Below are positions 9,361-18,716 of a stretch of 40,096 bases of DNA, one piece after another; within the stretch, counting starts at the first letter, position 1, and every line of letters begins with the position of its first letter. The translations under genes and the position numbers were made by a program. This DNA is from Fidelibacterota bacterium. Its GTDB lineage: Bacteria > Fidelibacterota > UBA2242. The notes beneath the pieces are model-generated. The model was given only the letters and a program-made list of their open reading frames with translations, searched no databases and was not told the origin of the DNA. Location: NCBI GenBank assembly GCA_011046365.1, contig DSAS01000099.1, positions 1-40,096 on the forward strand. The letters run 5' to 3'.

Positions 9361-10037
9361 AAATTCTGAATATTCTTGACCTGGGACTCTGCCCGTACGG
9401 AAAAGCCTGGGACATCCAGAAGAAGCATCACGCCAAACGAATAGCCGGCGAAATTCACGACACCCTCATCCTGGTCGAACATCCCCATGTTTATACACTG
9501 GGCAAAAATGCCAACGCAGGACATCTGATCGCCGGTCAGGATTATCTGAAGCGCCGCGGTATTGAAATATATAATGTTGACCGCGGCGGTGATATTACCT
9601 ACCACGGTCCCGGACAGCTGGTGGGCTATCCCATATTTAACCTGAAAAACCATAAGGAAAGCATCGGATGGTATGTGCATACCGTCGAACAGGTATTAAT
9701 CGAACTATTGGCAATGTATCAAATTACCGCTCAAAGAGTGAATAAGCTGACCGGCGTCTGGGTGGGTAACCGAAAAATCGCCGCCCTCGGCATGCGGGTC
9801 TCACGCTGGGTCACCATGCACGGATTTGCCCTGAATGTCAGCACCGATCTGTCCCTGTATGACGGCATCATCCCCTGCGGAATCACCAGCAAAGGAGTCA
9901 CCCGAATTCTTGATCTGAATCCCGGAATCACCATGGACCAGGTAAAACGCGACGTAGCGGGCAAATTCACCGAATTGTTCGGCTTCGATGTACCGCAAAT
10001 AAAAAACGATTGGCACTATTATGTTAAATCCCGATAA
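9357..10037 (+). CDS. lipB: Octanoyltransferase (lipoyl synthesis)
   Basis: Moves the octanoyl group from acyl carrier protein to lipoyl domains of dehydrogenase complexes. The family motif RGGDITYHGPGQL is at 76-88. The catalytic Lys is Lys140 (NRKIAALG) and the thioester-forming Cys is Cys174 (IIPCGITSKG). The 226-residue length is normal. It overlaps nfo by four bases at its start and lipA by 17 bases at its end. LipB hands its product to LipA, so this adjacency is functionally expected. Confidence 0.96.
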   Translation: MKILNILDLGLCPYGKAWDIQKKHHAKRIAGEIHDTLILVEHPHVYTLGKNANAGHLIAGQDYLKRRGIEIYNVDRGGDITYHGPGQLVGYPIFNLKNHKESIGWYVHTVEQVLIELLAMYQITAQRVNKLTGVWVGNRKIAALGMRVSRWVTMHGFALNVSTDLSLYDGIIPCGITSKGVTRILDLNPGITMDQVKRDVAGKFTELFGFDVPQIKNDWHYYVKSR

Positions 10038-10920
10038 ATCCGATCAGTCCACGCAAAAAAAACGCTCTGATTCGCGTCCATCCGCGTTCCGGAAACCCGC
10101 CTGGCTCAAGGTTCGCTACACCATCAACGACGATTTTCGGGAAATGCGGGATATTGTCCGCCAAAATCACCTGCATACCGTTTGTGAGGAAGCCCACTGC
10201 CCAAATCAGGGCGAGTGCTGGCGCCACAGAACCGCTACCATTATGATCCTCGGTCAGGTCTGTACCCGAAACTGCCGCTTTTGTGCTGTCCAGTCAGAAA
10301 AACCGCAACCACCCGACACCGCGGAACCAGAAAGAGTCGCGCGGGCTGTCTCACTCATAGGCTTGAAATATGCCGTCATTACCTCCGTAACCCGCGACGA
10401 CCTGCCGGATTACGGGGCGGAGCAGTGGGCAATGACAATCCGCGCCATCCGCCGCCGGAATCCCCATTGTAAAATTGAAATTTTAATCCCCGACTTTAAA
10501 GGTGATCAGACAGCCCTGAAAACTGTTCTGGCTGAAAAACCCGACGTTCTCGGGCACAATCTGGAGACCGTGCGCCGGCTGTATCCGCTTGCCCGTCCCC
10601 AGGCTGACTACTCCCAATCTCTGGCGGTCCTTGAACATGCCAAAGCCCTGGGCGCCGTCACTAAAACCGGTATCATGGTCGGGCTGGGCGAAACCGACTC
10701 GGAAATTTATGACTTAATGAAAGACGCCCGGCGGGTGCAATGTGATACCTTCACCGCCGGTCAATATCTGCAACCCACCAAAGATTATCTGCCGGTTAAA
10801 CGCTTTGTTACCCCCGATGAATTTCAGGCAATCGAAAACACCGGTCGTCATCTCGGCTACCGGGCGGTGTTAGCCGGTCCGCTGGTACGCAGCTCCTACC
10901 ACGCAGAACAGTTGCTCTGA
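10021..10920 (+). CDS. lipA: Lipoyl synthase
   Basis: Radical SAM enzyme that inserts two sulfurs into the octanoyl chain. Both iron-sulfur sites are visible: the auxiliary cluster C-x4-C-x5-C (Cys55, 60, 66 in VCEEAHCPNQGECW) and the radical SAM C-x3-C-x2-C (Cys81, 85, 88 in CTRNCRFC). The C-terminal RSSYHAE block supplies the conserved Ser of the auxiliary cluster. The 299-residue length is typical. The ATG at 10021 lies within the end of lipB, a 17-base overlap, so translation is likely coupled. Confidence 0.97.
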   Translation: MLNPDKSDQSTQKKRSDSRPSAFRKPAWLKVRYTINDDFREMRDIVRQNHLHTVCEEAHCPNQGECWRHRTATIMILGQVCTRNCRFCAVQSEKPQPPDTAEPERVARAVSLIGLKYAVITSVTRDDLPDYGAEQWAMTIRAIRRRNPHCKIEILIPDFKGDQTALKTVLAEKPDVLGHNLETVRRLYPLARPQADYSQSLAVLEHAKALGAVTKTGIMVGLGETDSEIYDLMKDARRVQCDTFTAGQYLQPTKDYLPVKRFVTPDEFQAIENTGRHLGYRAVLAGPLVRSSYHAEQLL

Positions 10921-10952
10921 ACAGAGTAAAATTTATATAAAGTATATTATTC

Positions 10953-10981
10953 TTGACATTGTGTATACAATAGTGTACATT
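10953..10981 (+). promoter_or_regulatory. Probable sigma-70-type promoter ahead of the CCA-adding-enzyme gene
   Basis: A consensus -35 box TTGACA (10953-10958) and a -10-like TACATT (10976-10981) are separated by 17 bases. They sit in the 142-base gap after lipA, 82 bases before the ATG at 11063, in an AT-rich stretch. This is the clearest promoter I could find in the window. Confidence 0.55.
10962..10979. promoter_or_regulatory. Interrupted palindrome inside the promoter spacer (candidate operator)
   Basis: TGTATACAATAGTGTACA is an 18-base inverted repeat with seven of nine base pairs matching across its centre. It contains the perfect palindrome TGTATACA (10962-10969). It fills most of the -35/-10 spacer, where a bound repressor would block polymerase. 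No regulator gene is adjacent, so the binding protein is unknown. Confidence 0.4.
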
Positions 10982-11062
10982 TTTATCGTAAATAAACCGG
11001 TATTGATTTTTGCATTAATGTTTACCCGTACCTAAATTTGTCTGATAAAAACGAGTTGACCA

Positions 11063-12493
11063 ATGGCTTTTCTCGAGCTCCTGTTTCCGGATGACGATCC
11101 GATCACCAAAATCCTGTTGCGAATCGGAAAAATCGCCGACCGTAATAAGGTTCCCGTTTACCTGGTTGGCGGCGTCATTCGCGACCGCATTCTCGGGCAT
11201 ACCACCAAAGATATTGATATTACCGTCGTGGGCAACGGAATTGAATTTGCCCGCGCCATTGCGCACTCCTTGCGCCTCAAAAAGGTGCTGGAATATCCCC
11301 GCTTTGGAACGGCGATGATTCACTACCGTGACATTGTCATCGAAGTCGCCACCGCCCGATCTGAGCAGTATACAGACAATTCCCGTAAACCCAATGTCAG
11401 CCAGGGATCCCTCTACGAAGACCTCGCCCGGCGCGATTTCACAATTAATGCTTTGGCAATGTCCCTGAATACCGAAAATTTTTACGAATTATTCGACTAT
11501 TTTCAGGGGCTCCATGATCTGAATACCGCTATTATTCGCACACCCCTGGACCCGTTGATCACCTTTTCCGAAGACCCTCTGCGGATGCTGCGGGCGGTTC
11601 GTTTTGCCACCCGGTTGGGCTTCACTATCGAGGATGAAACGTTCCGGGCAATTGCCAAAGTCAAAGAGCGCATCGCTATCGTCTCGCAGGAGCGGATTAC
11701 TGAGGAGTTCACCAAAATTCTCAAAATCTCCCCTAAACCTTCCCGGGCTTTTCAGTTAATGAAATCCTGTAGTCTGTTGGATATCATTCTTCCGGAAATC
11801 GCCGATCTCGATGGTGTTGACCAGAAAAACGGTCATCATCATAAGGATGTATTTCTGCACTCGCTGCAGGTGCTGGACAATATTGCCGAGGTGACGGAAA
11901 AATTTGAGCTGCGGTTTACGGCGCTGATTCATGACATCGCCAAACCCCAGACTAAACGGTACGTCAAAGGCAAGGGCTGGACCTTTTACAGTCATGAGGA
12001 ACTGGGTGCCCGGATGGTAAAACCACTTTGCCGCCGGCTAAAACTGCCCAATAAAGTGGCTGGATATGCGGAAAAGTTGGTTCGGCTCCACCTGCGCCCG
12101 ATCGCTATTGCCGACGAAGGCGTGACCGATAGCGCCGTGCGCCGACTCTGTGTGGAAACCGGTGCAGAGCTCGAGGACCTGATGACCCTCTGCCGGGCGG
12201 ACATTACTTCTAAAAATCCCCGTAAAGTTCAGGAATACATGGCTAATTTCGACCGGGTTGTCGAAAAGATTGCCGAGGTGGAGGAAAAAGACCGGCTGCG
12301 GGCATTTCAATCGCCGGTGCGCGGCGACGAAATCATGCAAATCTGCAATCTGGAACCGGGACCAGCCGTCGGGTATATCAAATCCAACATTGAAGAAGCC
12401 ATTCTGGCTGGGGAAATCGAAAACAGCTACGAAGCCGCTAAAATGTATCTTATATCACACAAAGACCGCTGGCTGACAGAATTTTTGAAATAA
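11063..12493 (+). CDS. cca: CCA-adding-type tRNA nucleotidyltransferase / poly(A) polymerase family with HD domain
   Basis: A 476-residue class II nucleotidyltransferase. The polymerase head shows GGVIRD (36-41), the metal-binding DID (Asp50 and Asp52), and RRDFTINALAM, with an EDPLRMLRAVRF block following. An HD phosphohydrolase-like domain with LIHDIAKP, then a YSHEELGA segment, lies in the C-terminal half, as in many bacterial CCA enzymes. The most likely role is adding or repairing the 3' CCA of tRNA. The family cannot be split with certainty into CCA-adding, A-adding or poly(A) polymerase by eye. It starts a new transcription unit behind the promoter at 10953. Confidence 0.88.
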   Translation: MAFLELLFPDDDPITKILLRIGKIADRNKVPVYLVGGVIRDRILGHTTKDIDITVVGNGIEFARAIAHSLRLKKVLEYPRFGTAMIHYRDIVIEVATARSEQYTDNSRKPNVSQGSLYEDLARRDFTINALAMSLNTENFYELFDYFQGLHDLNTAIIRTPLDPLITFSEDPLRMLRAVRFATRLGFTIEDETFRAIAKVKERIAIVSQERITEEFTKILKISPKPSRAFQLMKSCSLLDIILPEIADLDGVDQKNGHHHKDVFLHSLQVLDNIAEVTEKFELRFTALIHDIAKPQTKRYVKGKGWTFYSHEELGARMVKPLCRRLKLPNKVAGYAEKLVRLHLRPIAIADEGVTDSAVRRLCVETGAELEDLMTLCRADITSKNPRKVQEYMANFDRVVEKIAEVEEKDRLRAFQSPVRGDEIMQICNLEPGPAVGYIKSNIEEAILAGEIENSYEAAKMYLISHKDRWLTEFLK

Positions 12494-12553
12494 GCCGTTC
12501 TCTTTGACAACCTAATCTGACATCAAAACTCTAAGAGCAAGTACTAAAAAACA

Positions 12554-13261
12554 ATGGACATTACGATGAACGACTCTGCGAAAAAATCAATCATTTCAAA
12601 AATCGTTGCAATATTCTGGGAACCATCGGCAACATTTCAGGTGCTGAAAATGCGAATCCACTGGACCGATTTGGTCATTCCGATGCTGATTGTGGTCTGT
12701 GTCAGTCTGGTTTCTTCTATCCATATCATCCCTATCGCTCTGGATGAAACCAAAGCCCGGATTGAAAACAGCGATGCCCTTTCCGACACCCAGAAAGAAG
12801 CCGCCCTGGAGCAGATTGAAAAGCGCGCCAATTCACCATTTCAATACGTATCCACCGTCGTTGCCATCGGCGTCAAGTGGCTCGTGCTGGCTGCTGTAAT
12901 GCTCATGATCGGTAATTTTTTTCTCGGTGGAGAATTGAAATACAAAACGCTCCTCGGAGTTACCGCCTATATCAGTCTGATTGATGCCGTCAACACCGGA
13001 ATTAAAACCCCCTTAATTGTATCCCAGAACACCACCAAAATCTATTCCAGTCTGGCTCTTTTCATGGAGGAGAGCCGCAGTTTTTTTTATCGCTTTGCAA
13101 GCAATATTGATCTCTTTGCAATCTGGAAAATCATTCTGTTCAGCATCGCCCTCGGCACGTTACTGAATAAAAAAGCTAACAAACCGTTTTACCCGATTAT
13201 GATTATCTGGTTGCTGTATGCCGTGGCAGCCGCACTGTTAGCCGGACTCGCTAAATTTTAA
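12554..13261 (+). CDS. Yip1-family integral membrane protein
   Basis: A 235-residue protein with about five hydrophobic segments: near 41-60, 98-122, 133-150, 185-205 and 212-232. The opening 'IVAIFWEPSATFQVLK' matches the start of bacterial Yip1-domain proteins, in which a short amphipathic helix precedes the membrane bundle. Function in bacteria is unknown. It sits 13 bases ahead of the TolC-like gene and is likely the first gene of the exporter operon, so it may assist assembly; that is inference. A second ATG at 12566 (MNDSAKK) is an alternative start. Confidence 0.75.
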   Translation: MDITMNDSAKKSIISKIVAIFWEPSATFQVLKMRIHWTDLVIPMLIVVCVSLVSSIHIIPIALDETKARIENSDALSDTQKEAALEQIEKRANSPFQYVSTVVAIGVKWLVLAAVMLMIGNFFLGGELKYKTLLGVTAYISLIDAVNTGIKTPLIVSQNTTKIYSSLALFMEESRSFFYRFASNIDLFAIWKIILFSIALGTLLNKKANKPFYPIMIIWLLYAVAAALLAGLAKF

Positions 13262-13274
13262 AAGGGAAATTGTT

Positions 13275-14573
13275 ATGCGTAAATTGATGTTATTGATCTT
13301 ACCATTATTTTTTACAATTCAACTTCCGGCTGAAGCACTATCGCTGGAGGAGTGCATTCAGTTGGCGCTAAAAAATAATCCGGATATCCGGATTTCGGAA
13401 AAGAGGACCCAAATCGCCGAAGAGGATGTTCTGCAATCCTATAATAATATCCTTCCAAACGTTGGCATCGGCTATTCCGGATCTTCCACTTCACAGGGAC
13501 CGCGCACTCGCTATTTTGAGGGTATTCCTTTTGATACCACCGGCAAGTCCTCCAGTCTTCAACACGGTATCGGAGTCAGTGTCAAACAAAATATTTATGA
13601 CGGGGGACAGTGGTGGAACAGTATCAAACTGGCTAAAAATGATTTGTACGGTTCCAGGATTGAGCGGGAGCGCATGCGCCAATACGTCATTAAGGATGTA
13701 ACCGCCAAATTTTATACCGTTTTAAAAGCCCAGGAGCTGCTCAAAGTCTATGAAAAATCCCTGGAAAACAGCCGGGAACAATTAAAGAAATCCGCGGAGA
13801 TGTATAAAATCGGTCAGGTTGCCAAGAAGGACCTATTCAAAGCCCAGGTCAATGAAGGTAATGACCGGCTCAACATTATCGCCCAAAAAGCTGTTTATAA
13901 AAATGCTCTCGCCGATTTGAATCAGGCGATGGGTCGCAATCCCGATGAACAAATTGAAGTTATGGAAAAGGAATATATAAAACCCGAGCCGACAGCACTG
14001 GATTTTGCTATCGAAAAAGCATTTGCTAATAATCACGAACTCCTGGTTATGCAAACCGCGCAGACCGGCTCCGAGATGCAATATAAAATCGCCAAAGGCT
14101 CCTGGTTTCCGTCAGTAAGCACGTCACTAAATTACAGCCGCGGTGGCGAAGATTTTGATCTCGTTTATTCAAAATTTGATGAAGCCTGGAACACCTCATT
14201 AAATCTGAACCTGAGCTGGTCCATATTTAACGGCTTTCAACGCAAAACCGCCATTCAGAAAAATCTGCTGAATTACAAGATATATGATGACCACATTGCC
14301 AAGAAAAAGATTGAAATTCGCAACCAGATTCAATCCCTGATCGAAAAACTGAATACCTATATGGAAATGATTGACATCCAGGAGCTGAATATTGTCTCGG
14401 CTCAGGAGGACCTCCGCCTCGCTCAGGAGATGTATCGGCTGAACTCCGCCACTCTTCTGGAAGTGCTGGACGCCCAGATGGCACTGACCCGAGCCAGACA
14501 GCAGCTGATCAGTACGAAATATGACGCCAAAATAGCCGAAGCAGAACTGGCTTTTCTGATGGGCACATTATAA
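13275..14573 (+). CDS. TolC-family outer-membrane efflux protein
   Basis: A 432-residue outer-membrane factor that forms the exit duct of a tripartite pump. It has a signal peptide (about 1-20, ending LPAEA), the opening 'LSLEECIQLALKNNPDI' typical of the family, and two long heptad-rich helical halves, the internal duplication expected of TolC (each with the 'A...LNQAMG' / 'ALTRARQQL' turn pattern). GGGA-type ribosome site AAAGGGA lies eight bases before the ATG. The adaptor gene follows after 18 bases. The partner pump proteins are encoded in the same operon, so this TolC is probably dedicated to it. Confidence 0.93.
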   Translation: MRKLMLLILPLFFTIQLPAEALSLEECIQLALKNNPDIRISEKRTQIAEEDVLQSYNNILPNVGIGYSGSSTSQGPRTRYFEGIPFDTTGKSSSLQHGIGVSVKQNIYDGGQWWNSIKLAKNDLYGSRIERERMRQYVIKDVTAKFYTVLKAQELLKVYEKSLENSREQLKKSAEMYKIGQVAKKDLFKAQVNEGNDRLNIIAQKAVYKNALADLNQAMGRNPDEQIEVMEKEYIKPEPTALDFAIEKAFANNHELLVMQTAQTGSEMQYKIAKGSWFPSVSTSLNYSRGGEDFDLVYSKFDEAWNTSLNLNLSWSIFNGFQRKTAIQKNLLNYKIYDDHIAKKKIEIRNQIQSLIEKLNTYMEMIDIQELNIVSAQEDLRLAQEMYRLNSATLLEVLDAQMALTRARQQLISTKYDAKIAEAELAFLMGTL

Positions 14574-14591
14574 TTATCACCGGATGAACTC

Positions 14592-15872
14592 ATGAAAAAG
14601 AAAAACACCCGAAAAATTATTATTCTGGCACTGGTAGTTGTAATCATTGCAGTTGTGATTATTGCCAATCAGTCCCGAAGCAACGAGAAACCGATCGAAG
14701 TTCAGACTGATACCGTTAAAAAGGAACGTATCATTCAAACGGTTAATGCCTCCGGTTCTCTGATTCCCAAGACGCAGGTAAAAATCAGTGCCAACGTCGC
14801 TGCCCGGATCATGAAGATTACCGTAAAATTGGGCGATCAGGTAAAAACCGGCGATCTTTTGGTCGAGCTGGACAAAGCCCAGTACGAAGCCGCTTACGAA
14901 AGAGCCCTGTCGGTCGTTCAATCTAACAAAGCCAATCTGCGTAAAGTCGCCAGTGAATTAAAACGTATCCGGCAACTGCATCGGTCCAATCTTGCCTCGG
15001 AAGCCGAACTGGAAGCCTCAATTGCCCAAAAGGAAATTGCCGAGAGTCAGGTGGTACAGGCTGAAGCGGCGCTCAAGCAGGCAAAAGACGACCTCGACAA
15101 GACCCGGATTCTGGCGCCGATGGACGGCATTGTTACGAGTATCAAGAAGGAGGTAGGTGAAATCGCCCTGGGCTCGGTCTTTCAGGAAGATGTCATTCTG
15201 GTTATTTCCGATATGTCGAAAATGGAGGTGAAAGCCGAGGTTGATGAAACCGATGTGGTGTCCGTCTCTGTTGGCGACACTGCGCTTATCGAGATTGATG
15301 CGCTGTCCAATACCCCTTTCAAAGGTATTGTTGCGGAAATTGCCCACAGTGCCACTACCAAGGGTCAGGGAACCCAGGAGCAGGTTACCAATTTCGAAAT
15401 TGATATTTCCGTTCTGGGTCAGGACCCCCGCTTTCGACCGGGTATGTCAGCGACGGTGGATATTATCACCGACGTCCGTGACAGCGCCCTGGTGATCCCG
15501 ATCCAGTCACTGACTATCCGGGCACCGTTACCGGCAGATACGACAGAAAACCAAAATAATGACCATGAGGATCAATCCATTCCCACGACTATTTCCAACA
15601 GAAACTCCGCGGTTGATGTGGTTTTTGTTGTATCGCCAATACTGGAAGAGACTAAGGTAAAGAGCGGATTCCTGGCACCGAAACAGTATCCCAAAGCCCG
15701 CCAGCGCGAGGTCAACGTCGGTATCAGCAGTGACACAAAATTTGAAATCATCAACGGTCTCAAACCGGGCGAAGAGATAATTGTTGGTCCCTATAAAGCC
15801 ATTAGTAAAGAGCTTAAACATGGCAGTGCCGTAAAGCTGTCGAATATTGAAAATGAAAGGAAACAGCCATGA
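14592..15872 (+). CDS. Periplasmic adaptor subunit (MacA/HlyD family)
   Basis: A 426-residue membrane-fusion protein linking an inner-membrane ABC transporter to TolC. A single N-terminal membrane anchor is at about 8-25. Barrel-sandwich halves are seen in 'VNASGSLIPKTQVKISANVAARI' (only partly quoted) and 'TRILAPMDGIVTSI', with a coiled-coil hairpin between (about 95-165, rich in A, E, K and Q). The beta-barrel region follows (VDETDVVSVSVGD), and a membrane-proximal domain closes it. An unusual stretch near 310-340 (acidic, N-rich: TENQNNDHEDQ) interrupts the final domain. The stop overlaps the next gene by four bases. Confidence 0.92.
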   Translation: MKKKNTRKIIILALVVVIIAVVIIANQSRSNEKPIEVQTDTVKKERIIQTVNASGSLIPKTQVKISANVAARIMKITVKLGDQVKTGDLLVELDKAQYEAAYERALSVVQSNKANLRKVASELKRIRQLHRSNLASEAELEASIAQKEIAESQVVQAEAALKQAKDDLDKTRILAPMDGIVTSIKKEVGEIALGSVFQEDVILVISDMSKMEVKAEVDETDVVSVSVGDTALIEIDALSNTPFKGIVAEIAHSATTKGQGTQEQVTNFEIDISVLGQDPRFRPGMSATVDIITDVRDSALVIPIQSLTIRAPLPADTTENQNNDHEDQSIPTTISNRNSAVDVVFVVSPILEETKVKSGFLAPKQYPKARQREVNVGISSDTKFEIINGLKPGEEIIVGPYKAISKELKHGSAVKLSNIENERKQP

Positions 15873-16798
15873 AACATCTATTGCAGATCCTTTTAACAAT
15901 TTCTTTCGCAATGACGTTTGCTGTCGCTCAGGAAAAATATAACAGCACTGAACAGGAGCTGGAAAGCGCAGCCGATTCGGTTTTGGGTATTAAAAAATCC
16001 GCAGACATTCTTAATAATCAAGATTACAAAAGCACCAAAATCGAAAACAAAGAAGAAAAAGAGGATTGGGAAGACTGGGATAATTGGGAAGATTGGAAAG
16101 AGAGCCGGAAAAAAGAGTGGCGTAGTACAGGTAAGCGGGGCTATTTCTGCGGCGGCGCCGGCGGCTGGGACTATTACATGATGGACCTGAATGTCTCCGC
16201 CATCAACTCGGAGCTGGTCAATATCGGCTTGCAACCACTAGGCAAACAGATTTACATGACCGGTGGCGGTGGCTGGGGCTTTATCGGACACGGAATCCGG
16301 ATTGGCGGAATGGGCGCCCATGGACAGGCAAAATCCAAAGGCAATCCCGGAAATATTGACCTCGCCACCGAAGTCACTCTTGCGATCAATTTCGGTGGCT
16401 TTCTCATCGAAAAGGTCTATCACCCCTTCAATAAAACTGAACTGTACTGGGGTACTATGATCGGCGGCGGTAATGCCCAATTGAAATTCGAGCAGTGGGG
16501 CGGACCTGTTGATTGGGACGAATTGTGGGGTGGCTACAACAATGCCGTCATTGATTCCAGTACAACGAAATATACAGATTATCAAAACGAAATCTCCTGC
16601 GGCTATTTTACGGTGTTACCCTCTATCGGTTTTCGGTATAATTTCTTCCGCTGGGCGGCGATCGGTATCAATGTTGGTTACCTCTATAGTCGTATGAACC
16701 AGGACGGGTGGGAAATGAATGGAAAAACCGTTACCAACGTTCCTGAAATTGATTTTTCCAACGTGATTTATCGCCTGAATCTATATTTCGGTGGTTGA
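15869..16798 (+). CDS. Unrecognised exported protein with Trp/Asp-rich segment and glycine-rich beta region
   Basis: I do not recognise a family. The 309 residues begin with a signal peptide (cleavage near AVAQ, residue 21). A hydrophilic region follows and ends in a charged patch with Trp at 67, 70, 73, 76 and 84 ([13 protein letters not shown]). The rest is glycine- and aromatic-rich with alternating hydrophobic residues, ending YRLNLYFGG, which suggests a beta-rich, possibly outer-membrane-associated domain. It overlaps the adaptor gene by four bases (ATGA) and the ATPase start by one (TGATG), so it is embedded in the exporter operon and should be made in step with it. A role as an accessory or cargo-recognition part of the pump is inference only. 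Confidence 0.7.
   Translation: MKHLLQILLTISFAMTFAVAQEKYNSTEQELESAADSVLGIKKSADILNNQDYKSTKIENKEEKEDWEDWDNWEDWKESRKKEWRSTGKRGYFCGGAGGWDYYMMDLNVSAINSELVNIGLQPLGKQIYMTGGGGWGFIGHGIRIGGMGAHGQAKSKGNPGNIDLATEVTLAINFGGFLIEKVYHPFNKTELYWGTMIGGGNAQLKFEQWGGPVDWDELWGGYNNAVIDSSTTKYTDYQNEISCGYFTVLPSIGFRYNFFRWAAIGINVGYLYSRMNQDGWEMNGKTVTNVPEIDFSNVIYRLNLYFGG
16065..16100 (+). repeat. Two-copy 18-base tandem repeat encoding the Trp/Asp motif
   Basis: ATTGGGAAGACTGGGATA (16065-16082) is followed directly by ATTGGGAAGATTGGAAAG (16083-16100), 14 of 18 bases identical. The unit is a multiple of three, so copy changes would keep the frame and add or remove six residues with two Trp each. Confidence 0.75.
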
Positions 16799-17490
16799 TG
16801 CAGCAGCTAATTCATCTGAGTAACATAACCAAAATATACCGAATCGGTGCCGTTGAGGTTGCCGCCCTGCGCGGAGTTGACCTTTCGATCAGGGCTAACG
16901 AATATATCTCCATCATGGGACCTTCAGGCTCCGGCAAATCAACGCTGATGAACATCATCGGTTGTCTGGATACGCCCACCGGCGGGGTCTATGAACTGGA
17001 AAACGAGCGGGTGTCGGAGATGGATGACAACCGCCTGGCGGAAATCCGCAACCGGAAAATCGGTTTTGTTTTTCAGACTTTCAATCTGCTGCCCCGTGCC
17101 AGCGCTCTTCACAACGTCGAGTTGCCGCTGATCTACAGCGGGATTCATGCCGCCAGGCGGAAAACTATCGCCGAAGAGGTGCTCGGACAGGTTGGTCTGT
17201 CCGACCGTAAGCATCACCGCCCAAATGAGCTCTCCGGCGGACAGCGTCAGCGGGTCGCCATTGCCCGGGCGCTGGTCAATAATCCGTCCCTGATTCTGGC
17301 TGACGAGCCGACCGGCAATCTGGATTCCAGTACGGGCAAAGAGATTATGGCAGTCTTCGATGAGCTGCACCGAGCCGGCAATACTATCATTCTCGTAACT
17401 CATGAGAAAGAGATTGCTCAGCATGCCGAGCGGATTGTCCACATCCTTGATGGCGTCATTGCCGACGATATTCAGGTGAATAATTCATGA
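16798..17490 (+). CDS. ABC transporter ATPase (MacB/LolD type)
   Basis: A 230-residue ATP-binding subunit. It shows Walker [10 protein letters not shown], a Q-loop within [13 protein letters not shown], the signature [15 protein letters not shown], Walker B with catalytic Glu ([16 protein letters not shown]), and the switch His in LVTHE. The '[16 protein letters not shown]' segment is typical of the LolD/MacB subfamily, which drives mechanotransmission by FtsX-type permeases and not classical uptake. ATG 16798 overlaps the previous stop by one base (TGATG); a TTG one codon earlier is less likely. The stop overlaps the first permease by four bases. Confidence 0.95.
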   Translation: MQQLIHLSNITKIYRIGAVEVAALRGVDLSIRANEYISIMGPSGSGKSTLMNIIGCLDTPTGGVYELENERVSEMDDNRLAEIRNRKIGFVFQTFNLLPRASALHNVELPLIYSGIHAARRKTIAEEVLGQVGLSDRKHHRPNELSGGQRQRVAIARALVNNPSLILADEPTGNLDSSTGKEIMAVFDELHRAGNTIILVTHEKEIAQHAERIVHILDGVIADDIQVNNS

Positions 17491-18716
17491 TTGCCTCACT
17501 GATCAGTTTTTGGGAAAATATTCTGGTGGCGGTGCGGGCACTGGCTCAGAATAAAATGCGCGCCATACTGACGACTCTGGGAATTATCATCGGCGTTTTA
17601 ACCGTTGTGTCGGTGGCTGCGATTATTTCGGGTTTGAATAAGGGGTTTGCCAGTCAAATTGCGGCGCTGGGCAGCAACACTCTCTTTGTGCATAAATATC
17701 CCTGGATTATTCAGGATGATTTTTATAAATATCGCAATCGCCCGGATATCACCATGGACGATGCCCGTTATCTGATCAAACATTCAAAACTGGCGGAGCT
17801 GATAGCACCGGCAGCCGGAACGTCCCGAACGATCAAACAGGGCAACAATTCTCTGACCGATATCGGCATCGCCGGGGTAACCATGGAACATGAAATCATC
17901 GAAGGCTATACCATTGCCGAAGGGCGATATTTCACTCAGACCGAAATAGACCGTGACAAGCCCAGTTGTGTCATCGGCTGGGAGATACGGGAGAAGCTCT
18001 TTAAAAACCTGGATCCCATCGGGGAACGCATTAAAATCGGAGACGTCTCCTACCGGGTCATCGGGGTTATGGAAAAAAGGGGCAGTCTGCTCGGCAGCAA
18101 TCTGGACTCGGAAGTCTATGTTCCCCTCGGTACAATTTTTAAAAATTTTGGAATGCACCGCAGTATCCGCATTCTGGTCAAGGTGGCTGATCCCGAACTA
18201 ATTGATGAGACCAAAGATGAAATCCGCTTCCTGATGCGGGTTGCTCATAAATTGAGACCTCACGAAGAGGATAATTTCTCCATCAACCAGCAGGAAATGC
18301 TGACCAATATGTACAAACAGCTCACCGGCGGACTCTATACCGCCGCTTTCGGCATCGGCACATTATCTCTGGTGGTCGGTGGGATCGGGATCATGAACAT
18401 AATGCTGGTGTCTGTCGCCGAAAGGCGCAAGGAGATCGGCATCCGCAAAGCCCTGGGCGCCAAACGCAGTGTGATTACATTTCAGTTCATTATTGAGGCG
18501 GTCATCATCTGTTCAATCGGCGGGATCATCGCCATTTTCTGCAGCTATCTCATCTCTTTGGTGATAGATAAAGTTACTCCTTTCCCGTCGAATGTCCCGG
18601 TCTGGTCGGTGTTTATGGGACTGGGATTTTCGACCTTTGTGGGGCTGTTTTTTGGGATTTATCCCGCCCGCCGCGCCGCCAAACTCGATCCCATTGAATG
18701 TCTGAGGTACGAGTAA
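17487..18716 (+). CDS. FtsX/MacB-type ABC permease, first copy
   Basis: A 409-residue permease with the MacB layout: one N-terminal membrane helix (about 20-45, '[23 protein letters not shown]' in part), a large periplasmic domain (about 50-275), and three C-terminal helices. The coupling segment [24 protein letters not shown] is characteristic of FtsX-like permeases. Unlike E. coli MacB there is no fused ATPase; the ATPase is the gene just upstream. It overlaps both neighbours (ATGA upstream, TAATG downstream). It probably pairs with the second permease as a heterodimer, by analogy with LolC/LolE. Confidence 0.93.
   Translation: MIASLISFWENILVAVRALAQNKMRAILTTLGIIIGVLTVVSVAAIISGLNKGFASQIAALGSNTLFVHKYPWIIQDDFYKYRNRPDITMDDARYLIKHSKLAELIAPAAGTSRTIKQGNNSLTDIGIAGVTMEHEIIEGYTIAEGRYFTQTEIDRDKPSCVIGWEIREKLFKNLDPIGERIKIGDVSYRVIGVMEKRGSLLGSNLDSEVYVPLGTIFKNFGMHRSIRILVKVADPELIDETKDEIRFLMRVAHKLRPHEEDNFSINQQEMLTNMYKQLTGGLYTAAFGIGTLSLVVGGIGIMNIMLVSVAERRKEIGIRKALGAKRSVITFQFIIEAVIICSIGGIIAIFCSYLISLVIDKVTPFPSNVPVWSVFMGLGFSTFVGLFFGIYPARRAAKLDPIECLRYE

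Noticed and set aside
12504-12532. TTGACA before the Yip1 gene as a promoter
   Set aside because: No acceptable -10 box lies 16-18 bases downstream, so this was not called.
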